64,000 nucleotides of DNA, from NCBI RefSeq assembly GCF_038066635.1, contig NZ_JBBUTI010000003.1, forward strand, positions 62,001-126,000, read 5' to 3'. Position 1 is the first letter of the stretch, and every line of letters begins with the position of its first letter. A program made the position numbers and the translations under genes. The DNA is from Ideonella margarita. GTDB lineage: Bacteria; Pseudomonadota; Gammaproteobacteria; Burkholderiales; Burkholderiaceae_C. A model generated the notes under the pieces. The model searched no databases. It was not told where the DNA came from and saw nothing but the letters and a program-made list of their open reading frames with translations. Below are positions 6,227 through 15,300 of the stretch, piece by piece.

Positions 6227-8698
6227 TCATGGCGCTGCACCGGCACCACACCGGGTGGCAGCCAGCTCGCGGGCTGCCTCAGGCACCGGGCCATACCAAG
6301 CCAATTGAGGGTTGGGCGGCATCACCACCAGGGGCGCCACCACATCACCCAAACGCACCGGACCCAGCGCATGCTGAAGGGCCTGGAACCACAGCGCGTC
6401 GGCCTGCTGGCTCTGGGTGTTGAAGCGGTTCAGCGGCGCGGGCAGGCTGGTGCGGCGCCACAGCATGGCCGCACAGTTGCCGGGCTGCAAAGGCCGCTCG
6501 GGCCTGAATTGCAGGTGCAAGCCCGGCCCCACACGCAGCGCGCGCGGCCGAACTGCCACCCAATCAGGGTTCGCCTGCAGCGCAGCGCACTGCACGGCCA
6601 GCAAATCCGGGTGCCACCACTGGCCAGGTGCGGCCAGCGCCAGCAGCGGTGCCTGGGCCTGCTGCACGACGTGATTGCGGGCATGGCCGGGGCCTTGCCA
6701 CAACGGAACTGCCACCGTGCGCACCCGCGCATCGGAAGCGGCGACCTGCGCCGTCAACGGCCAAGCAGCAGGCCAATCGTCGGCGTGCGCCAGCAATACC
6801 TCCAGGGCCACACCCTGCTGCGCCAAGACCGCCTGCAGCGTGGCAGCCACGGCGGCATCTTCGCCTTCGACGTTCAACAATACGCTGACGACCGGCTCAG
6901 CCCCTGCCTGTGGAGCGGCCTGGAGCTCATCAGCAACCACGGCAAGCGCACCAGCTTGATGCCAAGGGGCGTCAAGCGCAGACAGTCGCCAAGGCCGCGC
7001 GCCCACCGACTGCAGCAAGGGGTTGAATGCCGCAGCCGCAGCTGCGTATTGACTATCGGCTTGCAGCAAACCCGCCAGCGTACTCACCAGATCGACGTTC
7101 AAAGGCCGCAGGGCGACACGCCTGTGCGCCTCATCCAGCAAGCCAGGCAAACCAGCGCTACCTTCCGCGACGTTCACAGCGGCCAAGGCCAGCACATGGT
7201 CTTGCACCGCGGCTGGCGCGGCCCAGCGCCACGCGTCAGCCGGCCCAGCTTGCTCGCCCCAAGCCACCAGAAAGCCGGGGGCTTTCAGGCCATGCAGGCA
7301 GATGTCGGCCATGCGGGTGCTCAAGGCTTCGCGGGGTTCGCCTTCAAGCTCGGCCTGTCGCAACACCGCCAAGGCGGCGTCCAACTGGCCCAGCCTGATC
7401 AGGGCGCCGTAGCGCACCACCAGCACCTGCCAGCGCACATCAGCCACGGGCCACAACTGGCGCGCGGCCTCAATGTTCACGGCGTCAAGGGCTTGCAGGG
7501 CCACATCAGGCCAGCCTTGCTGCAGCAGCAAGCGCGCCACCATCAAGCCCTGCATCGGGTGGAGGTTGGCAGCCAAGGGCAGCGTTTGGCCGCGGGCGGC
7601 ACAAAGCGCCAGCTCCAGCAAAGGCACCCAGGCCACTGCCGTGGTGTTATCAGCTTGTTGCTGCAACGTGTGCAGGGCCATCTCCAGCGCTTCGCCCCAG
7701 CCCTCGCCCACCAGCAGCACCAAGGCCTCCACCAAAGCGGCGGCTGGCTGCTTGCCGCCGCCTGGCGCGCTGACCAGTTCGGTGTGCAGCAAGGCATGCA
7801 CCACATGCGCTGCGAGGAAGGGAACATCTGCCTGACCGAGCGTGGCCCGCATCGCCGTCATCAAGGTGGCGCGGCCGGAAGGCAAGTTCTCTGGCTGGGC
7901 CAGGCATTCACGGGCCTGCGCGAATTCGAGCTTGTCGAGGTGAACCGACGCCTCTGCCAAGGCCCACTGCGGCGCTTCGGGCTCGGCCTGCCGAAGGCGC
8001 TGCACCACCGTCTGGGCCAAGGCGTGATCGCCAAATCGACGCGCTGCGCGCAGCACACCTTTGGCCACACGCAACGGCGCCTTGGGTTGGGCCAGCAGCG
8101 CCTGGGCTACGGCAAACGCCTGCGGGTGCTGCCCCAGTTGCGTGTGGCAAGCCAACACACCCAGCGACGCTTCAGGTTCGAACCGCTCACGCGTCTGGAG
8201 CACCTGCCATGCCGACAGCGCCAACACGGGCTGCTGCAGCTTGGTGGCCGAACGCGCCACCCACTCCTGCATGGGCCACCGGTTGGCATCGTGAGCCAGC
8301 ACCCGCTGTGCGGCCTGCAAGCTGCCTTGCGCATCACCCAGGTGCCACAAGCACTTGGCCTTCAGTGCCCACATGGGGATGCGGCCGGGCTCAGCCTCCA
8401 GCACCCGATTGATGGACTCCATGGCCTCGGCCCATCGGCCCAGTGCTGTGAGCGCACGTGCCAGCCCGACCTGAGACACCAGGCGGTCCGGCGCCGCCTC
8501 CAAGCTGGCGCGCCAGCGCTGCTCGGCTTGCGCCCAGTCTTCAAGGCCTTCGGCCACCCGCGCGGCTTCGTCCCACAGGCGAGCCGGCACACGGTACTCG
8601 CCATCGCGTGCAGCCCAAGCGGCTTCTGCGGCTTCAAATTGCTGCAAGGCCACCAAGTGGTCGAGGCGATCGAGCAGGGCCTGAGCGTTACTGTGCAT
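6227..8698 (-). CDS. TPR-repeat protein with degenerate GT2-like C-terminal domain
   Basis: This is an 823-residue protein with no signal peptide. The ATG at 8698 with an upstream GGAAA is preferred over a TTG at 8800. Residues about 1-520 are helical TPR-like repeats (for example ALTALGRWAEAMESINRVLEAEPG and CHTQLGQHPQAFAVAQALL). Residues about 600-800 resemble a family 2 glycosyltransferase fold: PVVSVLLNVEGEDAAVAATLQAV, then GPGHARNHVVQQAQAPLLALA, then a WWHPDLL segment. The usual DxD is replaced by APGQWW-type sequence, so catalysis is doubtful. It sits between rfbD and manC, so a role as scaffold or regulator of EPS assembly is possible. No precise function is assigned. Confidence 0.7.
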   Translation of the reverse strand: MHSNAQALLDRLDHLVALQQFEAAEAAWAARDGEYRVPARLWDEAARVAEGLEDWAQAEQRWRASLEAAPDRLVSQVGLARALTALGRWAEAMESINRVLEAEPGRIPMWALKAKCLWHLGDAQGSLQAAQRVLAHDANRWPMQEWVARSATKLQQPVLALSAWQVLQTRERFEPEASLGVLACHTQLGQHPQAFAVAQALLAQPKAPLRVAKGVLRAARRFGDHALAQTVVQRLRQAEPEAPQWALAEASVHLDKLEFAQARECLAQPENLPSGRATLMTAMRATLGQADVPFLAAHVVHALLHTELVSAPGGGKQPAAALVEALVLLVGEGWGEALEMALHTLQQQADNTTAVAWVPLLELALCAARGQTLPLAANLHPMQGLMVARLLLQQGWPDVALQALDAVNIEAARQLWPVADVRWQVLVVRYGALIRLGQLDAALAVLRQAELEGEPREALSTRMADICLHGLKAPGFLVAWGEQAGPADAWRWAAPAAVQDHVLALAAVNVAEGSAGLPGLLDEAHRRVALRPLNVDLVSTLAGLLQADSQYAAAAAAFNPLLQSVGARPWRLSALDAPWHQAGALAVVADELQAAPQAGAEPVVSVLLNVEGEDAAVAATLQAVLAQQGVALEVLLAHADDWPAAWPLTAQVAASDARVRTVAVPLWQGPGHARNHVVQQAQAPLLALAAPGQWWHPDLLAVQCAALQANPDWVAVRPRALRVGPGLHLQFRPERPLQPGNCAAMLWRRTSLPAPLNRFNTQSQQADALWFQALQHALGPVRLGDVVAPLVVMPPNPQLAWYGPVPEAARELAATRCGAGAAP

Positions 8699-8835
8699 GT
8701 GCAATTTCCATGGATGGGAAATTTTCACATGCGGACCAACTTGCGAGAGCCCCCTGAACGAATGAGAAATTCGACGCCCGCTCGAGAACAATTCGAGCAA
8801 GGCAGGTCATGTGAACCGTGTCACAACACCCTGGA

Positions 8836-9705
8836 TCAGGCAACTACCTCCGCCAGCATCCGCAACACCCCCGGCTGCCAGTGCGGCAACTGCAGGCCAA
8901 ACGCCTGTTCCAACTTGCTGGTGCTCAAGCGTGAGTTCAACGGCCGCTGCGCCGGCGTGGGGTAGGCGCTGGTCGGAATCGCCTTGACGGCGTCCGCCGC
9001 CACTTTCAGCGGCACGCCCTTGGCGCGCGCCCACTCAATCACCAGGCTGGCGTACCCATGCCAGCTGGTTTCGCCACCCGCCACTAGGTGGTAGGTACCA
9101 GTTTGAGGTGCACGCACTGCGTGGGCGGTGACGTCGGCGATCAGGTCAGCGCCGGTGGGGGCGCCTATCTGGTCGGCAATCACGTTCAGCGCGTCGCGCT
9201 CAGCCGCCAGGCGCAGCATCGTCTTGGCGAAGTTGCCACCACGCGCGCCGTACACCCAGCTGGTACGGAAGATCATGTGCCGGCAGCCAGATGCGCGAAT
9301 CAGCTCTTCGCCTTCCAGCTTGGTGCGGCCGTACACGCTCAAGGGTTTGGTGGCCGCGTCTTCGGTACGTGGTTCAGTGCCTGAGCCATCAAACACATAG
9401 TCGGTGCTGTAGTGCACCAGCAAGGCGCCCAGGCGGGCGGCCTCATCGGCCAGCACGCCCGGTGCAGTGGCGTTCAGGGTGCGGGCCAAATCGGGCTCTG
9501 ATTCAGCCCTGTCGACCGCCGTGTGCGCCGCGGCATTCACGATGACGTTGGGTGCCAGCTTGCGCACCAGCGCGGCCAACGCTTCTGTCTGCGCCAGATC
9601 ACCACCCTGCTGCCGGTCAAGCGCGTGCAACTCGCCCAGCGGGGCCAGGGCGCGTTGCAGCTCCCAGCCCACTTGCCCGTTCAGGCCCAACAGCAAGATC
9701 TTCAT
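8836..9705 (-). CDS. rfbD: dTDP-4-dehydrorhamnose reductase
   Basis: This 289-residue short-chain dehydrogenase carries out the last step of dTDP-L-rhamnose synthesis using NAD(P)H. The N-terminal dinucleotide-binding motif is GLNGQVGWELQ, followed by YSTDYVFDGSG. The catalytic Tyr/Lys pair is in VYGRTKLEGE, and the conserved FRTSWVYG comes next. The C-terminus has RPLNSRLST, typical of RmlD. It starts 6 bases after the rfbB stop, indicating co-transcription with rfbA, rfbC and rfbB. Confidence 0.95.
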   Translation of the reverse strand: MKILLLGLNGQVGWELQRALAPLGELHALDRQQGGDLAQTEALAALVRKLAPNVIVNAAAHTAVDRAESEPDLARTLNATAPGVLADEAARLGALLVHYSTDYVFDGSGTEPRTEDAATKPLSVYGRTKLEGEELIRASGCRHMIFRTSWVYGARGGNFAKTMLRLAAERDALNVIADQIGAPTGADLIADVTAHAVRAPQTGTYHLVAGGETSWHGYASLVIEWARAKGVPLKVAADAVKAIPTSAYPTPAQRPLNSRLSTSKLEQAFGLQLPHWQPGVLRMLAEVVA

Positions 9706-9711
9706 GGTGCT

Positions 9712-10770
9712 TCAGCGGGCCTGGTAGTTGGTGCTCAGCCAGTCCTTGTAGGCGCCGCTTTGCACTTCGGCCACCCAGGCTTCGTTCGCGAGGTACCACT
9801 CCACGGTCTTGCGGATGCCAGTTTGGAAGGTTTCGGCCGGGCGCCAGCCCAGTTCCTGCTCAATCTTGCGGGCATCGATGGCGTAGCGGCGGTCATGGCC
9901 GGGCCGGTCGGTGACGTAGGTGATCAGGCGGCTGTAGGGGCCGGCCGCGTCAGGGCGCAGCTCATCGAGCAGGCTGCAGACGATCTTCACGATGTCGATG
10001 TTGGCCTGCTCGTTCCAGCCGCCGATGTTGTAGGTTTCACCCAGGCGGCCACCGGCCAGCACGGCACGAATGCCGCTGCAGTGGTCCTTCACGTACAGCC
10101 AATCGCGGATCTGCTGGCCGTCGCCATACACGGGCAGCGGCTTGCCGGCCAGCGCGTTCACGATCATCAGCGGGATCAGCTTCTCGGGGAAGTGATAAGG
10201 GCCGTAGTTGTTGCTGCAGTTGGTGGTGACCACCGGCAGGCCGTAGGTGTGGTGCCAGGCGCGCACCAGGTGGTCACTGGCTGCCTTGCTGGCCGAGTAA
10301 GGGCTGTTCGGCTCGTACGGATTGGTTTCGGCGAAGGGCGGGTCGGTGGGCTTGAGGGAGCCGTACACCTCGTCGGTTGAGACATGGTGGAAGCGGAACC
10401 CAGCCTTGGCTTCGCCTTCCAGGCCTTGCCAATACGCACGGGCGGCTTCGAGCAAGGTGAAGGTGCCGTCGACGTTCGTCTTCATGAACGCGCCGGGGCC
10501 ATGGATGGAGCGGTCAACGTGGCTTTCAGCAGCGAAGTGCACGATGGCGCGCGGCCGGTGCGTGGCCAGCAACTGGTCGATCAGCTCGCGGTTGCAGATG
10601 TCGCCATGCACAAAGGTGTGGCGGGCATCGCCCTGCAGCGAAGCCAGGTTGGCCAGGTTGCCGGCGTAGGTGAGTGCGTCGAGGTTCAGCACGGGCTCAT
10701 CGCTCTGGGCCAGCCAGTCGAGCACGAAGTTGCTGCCGATGAAGCCGGCGCCGCCGGTAACGAGAATCAT
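9712..10770 (-). CDS. rfbB: dTDP-glucose 4,6-dehydratase
   Basis: This 352-residue extended short-chain dehydrogenase converts dTDP-glucose to dTDP-4-dehydro-6-deoxyglucose. Motifs seen: VTGGAGFIGSNFV (NAD binding), HFAAESHVDRSI, STDEVYGSL with the acid residues for dehydration, YSASKAASDHLVRAW (catalytic Tyr-Lys) and NNYGPYHFPEKLIPL. The length and full motif set indicate an intact enzyme. It lies 42 bases after rfbC in the order rfbA-rfbC-rfbB-rfbD. Confidence 0.96.
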   Translation of the reverse strand: MILVTGGAGFIGSNFVLDWLAQSDEPVLNLDALTYAGNLANLASLQGDARHTFVHGDICNRELIDQLLATHRPRAIVHFAAESHVDRSIHGPGAFMKTNVDGTFTLLEAARAYWQGLEGEAKAGFRFHHVSTDEVYGSLKPTDPPFAETNPYEPNSPYSASKAASDHLVRAWHHTYGLPVVTTNCSNNYGPYHFPEKLIPLMIVNALAGKPLPVYGDGQQIRDWLYVKDHCSGIRAVLAGGRLGETYNIGGWNEQANIDIVKIVCSLLDELRPDAAGPYSRLITYVTDRPGHDRRYAIDARKIEQELGWRPAETFQTGIRKTVEWYLANEAWVAEVQSGAYKDWLSTNYQAR

Positions 10771-10812
10771 GAATGCTCCAGAAATCGAGAGGTCAGTGGG
10801 CTGTGCGTGTAA

Positions 10813-11352
10813 TCAAAGATCACGCAGCAAGCCTGCGGCAGCGTCTTTGCCAGACAACTGCGGGGCCATGCCCACATCGGGCCAGGCAATGGCCAGGTCG
10901 GGGTCGTTCCAGGCCACCGCGCCTTCGGCCTGGGGCGCGTAGTAATCGGTGGTCTTGTAGAGGAAGTCAGCGGTGTCGGTCAGCACCAGAAAGCCGTGTG
11001 CCAGGCCGGGCGGTATCCACAACTGGCGGTGATTCTCGCCACTCAACTCCGTGCCCACCCACTGCCCGAAGGTCGGGCTGCCTTTGCGAATGTCGACAGC
11101 CACGTCAAACACAGCACCGGCGGTGACGCGCACCAGCTTGCCCTGGGCATGCGGCGCATTCTGGAAATGCAGGCCACGCAACACGCCCTTGGCCGAGCGG
11201 GAGTGGTTGTCTTGCACGAAGCGCACGGGGCTGCCCACGGCTTCGTCGAAGCGCTTCTGATTGAAACTCTCCATCAGGAATCCGCGCGTGTCGCCAAACA
11301 CCTTGGGCTCCAGAATCAGCACGCCTTCGATGGCGGTTTTGACCACGTTCAT
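10813..11352 (-). CDS. rfbC: dTDP-4-dehydrorhamnose 3,5-epimerase
   Basis: A 179-residue cupin-fold epimerase for the third step of dTDP-L-rhamnose synthesis. It shows FGDTRGFLMESF, QDNHSRSAKGVLRGLHFQ with the catalytic His, GKLVRVTAGAVFDVAVDIR, and WIPPGLAHGFLVL. The ATG at 11352 overlaps the stop of rfbA as ATGA, which fixes the start and argues for translational coupling. A longer frame upstream lies inside rfbA and is not real. Confidence 0.95.
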   Translation of the reverse strand: MNVVKTAIEGVLILEPKVFGDTRGFLMESFNQKRFDEAVGSPVRFVQDNHSRSAKGVLRGLHFQNAPHAQGKLVRVTAGAVFDVAVDIRKGSPTFGQWVGTELSGENHRQLWIPPGLAHGFLVLTDTADFLYKTTDYYAPQAEGAVAWNDPDLAIAWPDVGMAPQLSGKDAAAGLLRDL

Positions 11353-12242
11353 CAGAACACCTGGTCTTTCAAGATTTGTTGCAGGTATTTGCCGTAGCCA
11401 CTCTTCGCCAGCGGTTCTGCCAATGCAGAGAGTTGGTCGCCGGTGATCCAGCCCTGGCGCCAGCAGATTTCCTCCGGGCAGCAGGCCTTGAGGCCCTGAC
11501 GCTTTTCCAGGGTCTGCACAAAGCCGCTGGCTTCCAGCAGGCTGTCGTGGGTGCCAGTGTCCAGCCATGCATCGCCACGGCCGAAGATCTGCACGTCCAG
11601 CTCGCCTGCTTCCAGGTACACACGGTTAAGATCAGTGATTTCAAGCTCGCCGCGCGCGCTGGGCTTCAGCGCCTTGGCCCGCTCCACCACCTTGTCGTCG
11701 TAGAAATAAAGGCCGGTGACGGCGTAACGACTCTTCGGCTTGGCCGGCTTTTCTTCCAGGCTGATGGCGTGGCCGTCTGCATTGAACTCAACCACGCCGT
11801 AGCGCTCGGGGTCGGTCACCGGGTAGGCGAACACGGTTGCGCCTTCGGGCTTGGACGAGGCCTGCAGCAGGCGGCGGCCCAGGTCATGGCCGTAGAAGAT
11901 GTTGTCACCCAGCACCAGCGCGCTCGGCGCACCGGCCAGGAATGCTTCGCCAATGATGAAGGCCTGCGCCAGGCCGTCCGGGCTGGGCTGCACCGCATAT
12001 TGCAGCGAGATGCCCCAGCGTGAACCATCGCCCAGCAGCTGCTCGAAACGCGGCGTGTCTTGCGGCGTACTGATGATGAGAATGTCTTTGATGCCCGCCA
12101 GCAGCAGCGCTGAGAGCGGGTAATAAATCATTGGCTTGTCGTACACCGGGATCAGCTGCTTGCTGATGGCCAGCGTGGCCGGGTGCAAGCGCGTACCCGA
12201 CCCTCCAGCCAGGATGATGCCTTTGCGAGGCTGATGGCTCAT
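11352..12242 (-). CDS. rfbA: Glucose-1-phosphate thymidylyltransferase
   Basis: A 296-residue nucleotidyltransferase making dTDP-glucose, the first step of the rhamnose pathway. The signature LAGGSGTRLHPATLAISKQL is followed by VYDKPMIYYPLS, GDNIFYGHDLG, and the EEKPAKPKSRYAVTGLYFYD segment. The ATG at 12242 is preceded by GGGAA at good spacing. It is the first gene after a strong terminator (12299-12327), so its promoter must lie in or next to the 57 bases upstream. Confidence 0.95.
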   Translation of the reverse strand: MSHQPRKGIILAGGSGTRLHPATLAISKQLIPVYDKPMIYYPLSALLLAGIKDILIISTPQDTPRFEQLLGDGSRWGISLQYAVQPSPDGLAQAFIIGEAFLAGAPSALVLGDNIFYGHDLGRRLLQASSKPEGATVFAYPVTDPERYGVVEFNADGHAISLEEKPAKPKSRYAVTGLYFYDDKVVERAKALKPSARGELEITDLNRVYLEAGELDVQIFGRGDAWLDTGTHDSLLEASGFVQTLEKRQGLKACCPEEICWRQGWITGDQLSALAEPLAKSGYGKYLQQILKDQVF

Positions 12243-12298
12243 GAAGTTCCCTTTCGCGCAGCGAGTGCGCATGGGGTTCATTATCGGCAAATGCAGAC

Positions 12299-12327
12299 AC
12301 AAAAAAGGGGCGCACACGGCGCCCCTT
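12299..12327 (-). terminator. Rho-independent terminator of the giant PEP-CTERM gene
   Basis: On the minus strand GGGGCGC-loop-GCGCCCC is followed by a T6 run. It separates the 12393-17075 transcript from rfbA downstream. Confidence 0.85.
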
Positions 12328-12392
12328 GGGGGTGGACAAAGCAAGCCGGCACGCGGCGCTTATCGAACACAGGCTCGATGCTGGCCCTGCAC

Positions 12393-15300
12393 TCAGGCCA
12401 TCTGCGCCGCCTTGCGCCGACGCGACATGGCCACCAGCCCAACCAGGCCAGCCATGAACATGGCCCAGGTTTCTGGCTCAGGCACCGGCGCGGTGGTGAC
12501 GGCATAAGAGAACGCCGCCGAAGAGCCCACCGGGCCGAGCGACACCACGTCATGCGTGTACAGCGACATCGACAACTGCAGGTTGTTGGAGCCGTAAGCG
12601 TTGAACGCCCCCAGGTTCAACGAATGCCCGTTGAAGTAGCTGCTGGCATCGGCCAAGGAGGTGAACGACTGATTCAGGACCTGGCCATAGTTGCTGTAGA
12701 TGGTGATGGACATCGAATCGAAGTTGCTGCCCTGCACCGCGTCGAAGCCCGACAAACCCAGCCACAGATTGCCAGGCGTGCTTGGAGAAGCAAAGCTCCA
12801 CGACGTACTGGCCGTGAAACTGCCGCCGCTGTTGCCCACCACGCCCATGGCGCCGCTGAGCATTCCGCTGGACGACAGGTTGGCCACGCTGCCAGTGCGC
12901 CCGGCCAGATCAGCCGCCGTGCCGTAACCATTCACGCCCGCTGAGCCACCCGCAACCACCACCGCTGCGCCCGTGCTGTTGGTCTGCGCATTGGCGCTGT
13001 TGTAAAGATCAAGGCCATCGCCAGAGCCAATGCGCGCGGACGCATTGGCGGAGTTCTGAGCACCCCCCTCACTGCTGGCCACAGCCTCACCTTGCTGCGC
13101 CGCCGTTACCAAGGCATGGCTGTTGACGCTCGCCTGGGTGGAGCCCGCGGCGTTGGAGGTGGCCTTGGCAACGATGCCGTTGGCTGAAGAGCCTGCCTGC
13201 ACGGACAGCGCCTGCAAACTCGACACCGTGGTGTTGGCCGTAGCCGAGCCGCGAACGCCCGCCCGGCCATCTGCGGAGTAGACATACCCCGCGCTGCCGC
13301 CTTGCGCACTGGTGTAGCCCGACACCGAAGATGCCTGGCTGTCGTTGATCGACAGGACACTTGTCGCGTTGCCGCCATGGCCAGCCACACCGCTACCGTA
13401 CACATGGCCGCCGTTGCCACCGACCGCGGTTTGATAGAGCGACAAGTCGCCCGCCGTGCGGCCAGACACCGTGTTCACCAGATTGACCGCCGCACCGGCA
13501 CCGCCGTTGTAGGCACCCAAGCCGATGCCGCCGTCGCCACCAACGGCCCGCGCGCTGACGGACACGCTGCCCGTGTCGGACACCGCTCGTCCACCCGCCC
13601 AAGCAGTACCGCCAGCAGCTGCCACCGCAGTTTCACCCGTGTTGCCAGATCCACCGCCCTGGCCACCCGTGGCGGAAGAGTCAACACTGACGCTGGAGCT
13701 CCCTGTGGTCTGCCCGGTGAACATGCTGCGTGCAGAACCCGCAGCACCACCGGCCATGGCCGACAAGCCGCCGGCATACCAGGCCGTGCCGCTGCCCTGG
13801 CCAGCCCGCGCCGTACTGTTGCCCGAGATAGCCCCGTTCGCCGACACGGTGGTGGCGGTATAGGCACTGCCGCCCACCCCGGCCACCGTGGTGGGCAGGG
13901 CCTCGGCGTCGACCTGGCCAGCGTTGCCACCCGACGCGTAGATCGACATATTGCTGTGGGTCGCTGTCAGATCCGCAAAGCTGAGGTTGTTCGTGACACT
14001 TCCCCCGTTGCCGGCGTTCGGCCCATTGCTGGTCAAGGCGCCGCCGGCACCGGCCTGCAAATTCAACAACTGATAGCTCCAACCACCGCTGCTGCGCAGC
14101 ACATCGGTGGTGATGATGCTGCCGCCATCGCCTGCGACCGCCCCCTTGTAGCTATCGCCGCCCGACCCCGCAATCAGGCTGACGACCGCGCTGGTTTCGC
14201 CACCAGACAAGCTGGTGACGCTGCTCAACACCTCGTTGAAGCTAAGCGACCCACCGGTACCAGCCCAACCGGCCAATTCGGTGCCCGAGCCCCCGTTACC
14301 AGCTTGAATGTTGATACTGCCATTGGCATTGCCAGTGGCTGATACCAACGACATCACGGCGCGGGCTGCGCCCCCTGCACCGCCGAAGTTGCCACCGCCC
14401 CCCGTGCCGCCGGTAGCGGAGACAGTGCCACCAACCGAACCGACGGATGACACCTGCAACAGCGAGGTGGCCGAGCCACCGGCGCCACCGGAAGCGCCCT
14501 CGGAGTAGGCCGAGCCGCCGAGCCCGCCATTCGCGGCAGATGAGTACCAGATTTGCTCAGTGCTGGTGGCGGTGATGCTGAACACCGACTGCGCCTGCCC
14601 ACCCTTGCCAGCCACCAGCCCGTAGTAGGAATCCCCACCCAAACCACCTGACGCGCTTTGGGTGATCGACTGCCCGAGGCCCATCGACGAGGTGGTGGAC
14701 GCGCTGTTGACAACGGAGACATCGCCACCCGCACCGCCACTGGCGCCGGCGTAACCAGCGCCGCCAGCCCCACCGGTCCCGGAGGTCTCGATGTTCAGAA
14801 ATTGAGTTGCTCTGGATACGGTGACCTGCAACTGCGCCTGGCCGCCCTGCCCTGCCACGAAGCCTGCTCCGTAGGCAGAACCACCGTCGCCACCCACGGC
14901 TCTCACGGTTGCAGTAACGTTGCCCGCGTCGGAGCCAATGTCGACCACCGCAGAAGCGTTGCCACCCTTGGCTCCATCAGTCGCGTACGACGAACCACCG
15001 CTGCCGCCTCTGGCCGAGACGTTGAGTTGCACTTCGCCGTTCGCAGACGCCTTGATATTGGCATCGGCATTGCCACCGGCCGACCCTTGCGCAGCATTGC
15101 CGCCATTGCCGCCCACCACATTCACGACATACGACAAGTACGCTGCCATTGAGTCGGTCACGGTTGACCAGACGCTGGCCCAGCCTGCTGCACCCGCCAG
15201 CGTTCCTTGACCGCCACCCGAGCCGGCCACCGCGTCCAGCCTGACGTCGTTCCAACTGCCCGAAACCGTCAGGGGATCAGTCAGGGTGACGCTCCCGCCG

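Noticed and set aside
6152..8965. A plus-strand open frame of more than 900 codons opposite the TPR/GT2-like gene
   Set aside because: It is the antisense shadow of a high-GC coding region: Arg/His/Gln-rich, with no signal, motif or ribosome site, while the minus-strand frame has clear TPR repeats.
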